Translations under genes and position numbers: made by a program
Assembly (NCBI RefSeq): GCF_965363235.1
Contig: NC_134847.1
Location: forward strand, 63,396,439-63,460,438
Origin: Mytilus galloprovincialis
Taxonomy: Eukaryota > Mollusca > Bivalvia > Mytilida > Mytilidae
DNA length: 64,000 nucleotides
Direction: 5' to 3'
In this document: positions 63,901 to 64,000 of the stretch, in pieces
How the letters are laid out: every line of letters starts with the position of its first letter
How positions within the stretch are numbered: position 1 is the first letter of the stretch
The notes under the pieces: generated by a model
The model's input: only the letters and a program-made list of their open reading frames with translations
Database searches by the model: none
Told to the model about the DNA's origin: nothing

Positions 63901-64000
63901 GTGATGTACCAGGGTACCCGCCTTATCCTTTCCAGACTTACTCGTACGGGTCTAGGGCATAAGTGCTCTGGGCCATTTTATAGGCAATACCAACCTCTAC
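60955..64000 (-). repeat. Dimeric satellite array, - orientation, runs off the right edge
   Basis: The same A/B ~172-bp monomers as at 45446-49390, reverse-complemented: CTCGTACGGGTCTAGGGCAT and GGCCAGCCGGCAATAGTTCA recur. The first ~550 bp are diverged; from about 61.55 kb dimers are nearly uniform. Open frames of about 77-101 codons recur on both strands and are products of the repeat. Confidence 0.9.

Noticed and set aside
45446-64000. CRISPR-like or phage-type array
   Set aside because: Units are ~172/345 bp head-to-tail satellite monomers without spacers, in an animal genome.

Overview
The window is a AT-rich, intron-rich animal sequence, almost certainly from a bivalve mollusc and most likely a mussel (Mytilidae). 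I base this on GT-AG exon structures, on gene types (KLHL, IFI44-like, Bcl-2, SLC16) and on several dispersed repeats that I recall from mussel genomes. The species is inference; no database was searched.

Layout. 1-0.46 kb: first coding exon of an SLC16-like transporter, minus strand, running off the left edge. 1-4 kb: a 5'-truncated LINE, minus strand. 4-11.4 kb: repeats and featureless AT-rich DNA. 11.4-18.5 kb: a complete six-exon BTB-BACK-Kelch gene, minus strand, with a 1.55-kb repeat and a foldback MITE in its introns. 18.9-26 kb: a block of mobile and tandem repeats. 27-29.1 kb: a three-exon IFI44-like GTPase with a C-terminal membrane segment. 29.6-37 kb: SINE-like, foldback and nested repeats. 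38.2-43.9 kb: a seven-exon Bcl-2-family gene with a long disordered N terminus, two BH3-like motifs, BH1 and BH2. 45.4-64 kb: a repeat domain in which a ~345-bp dimeric satellite lies in + orientation on the left (45.4-49.4 kb) and in - orientation on the right (61-64 kb). Between the two arrays are old BEL/Pao fossils, one of which is interrupted by a 3.7-kb inverted-repeat element whose arms both carry remains of an XPG/FEN1-like nuclease domain. A 215-bp MITE sits in only one of those arms.

All host genes found lie on the minus strand. For the three multi-exon genes, the exon phases I worked out by eye are consistent from start to stop: KLHL 558 aa, IFI44-like 318 aa (start less certain) and Bcl-2-like 586 aa. 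IFI44-like GTPases and Bcl-2 proteins belong to innate immunity and apoptosis, but nothing in the sequence ties these genes into one unit.

The most unusual signals are the double-BH3 Bcl-2 protein, the oppositely oriented satellite arrays around a layered fossil core, the 3.7-kb foldback element with the XPG-like domain, and a 1.55-kb repeat flanked by perfect 23-bp direct repeats.
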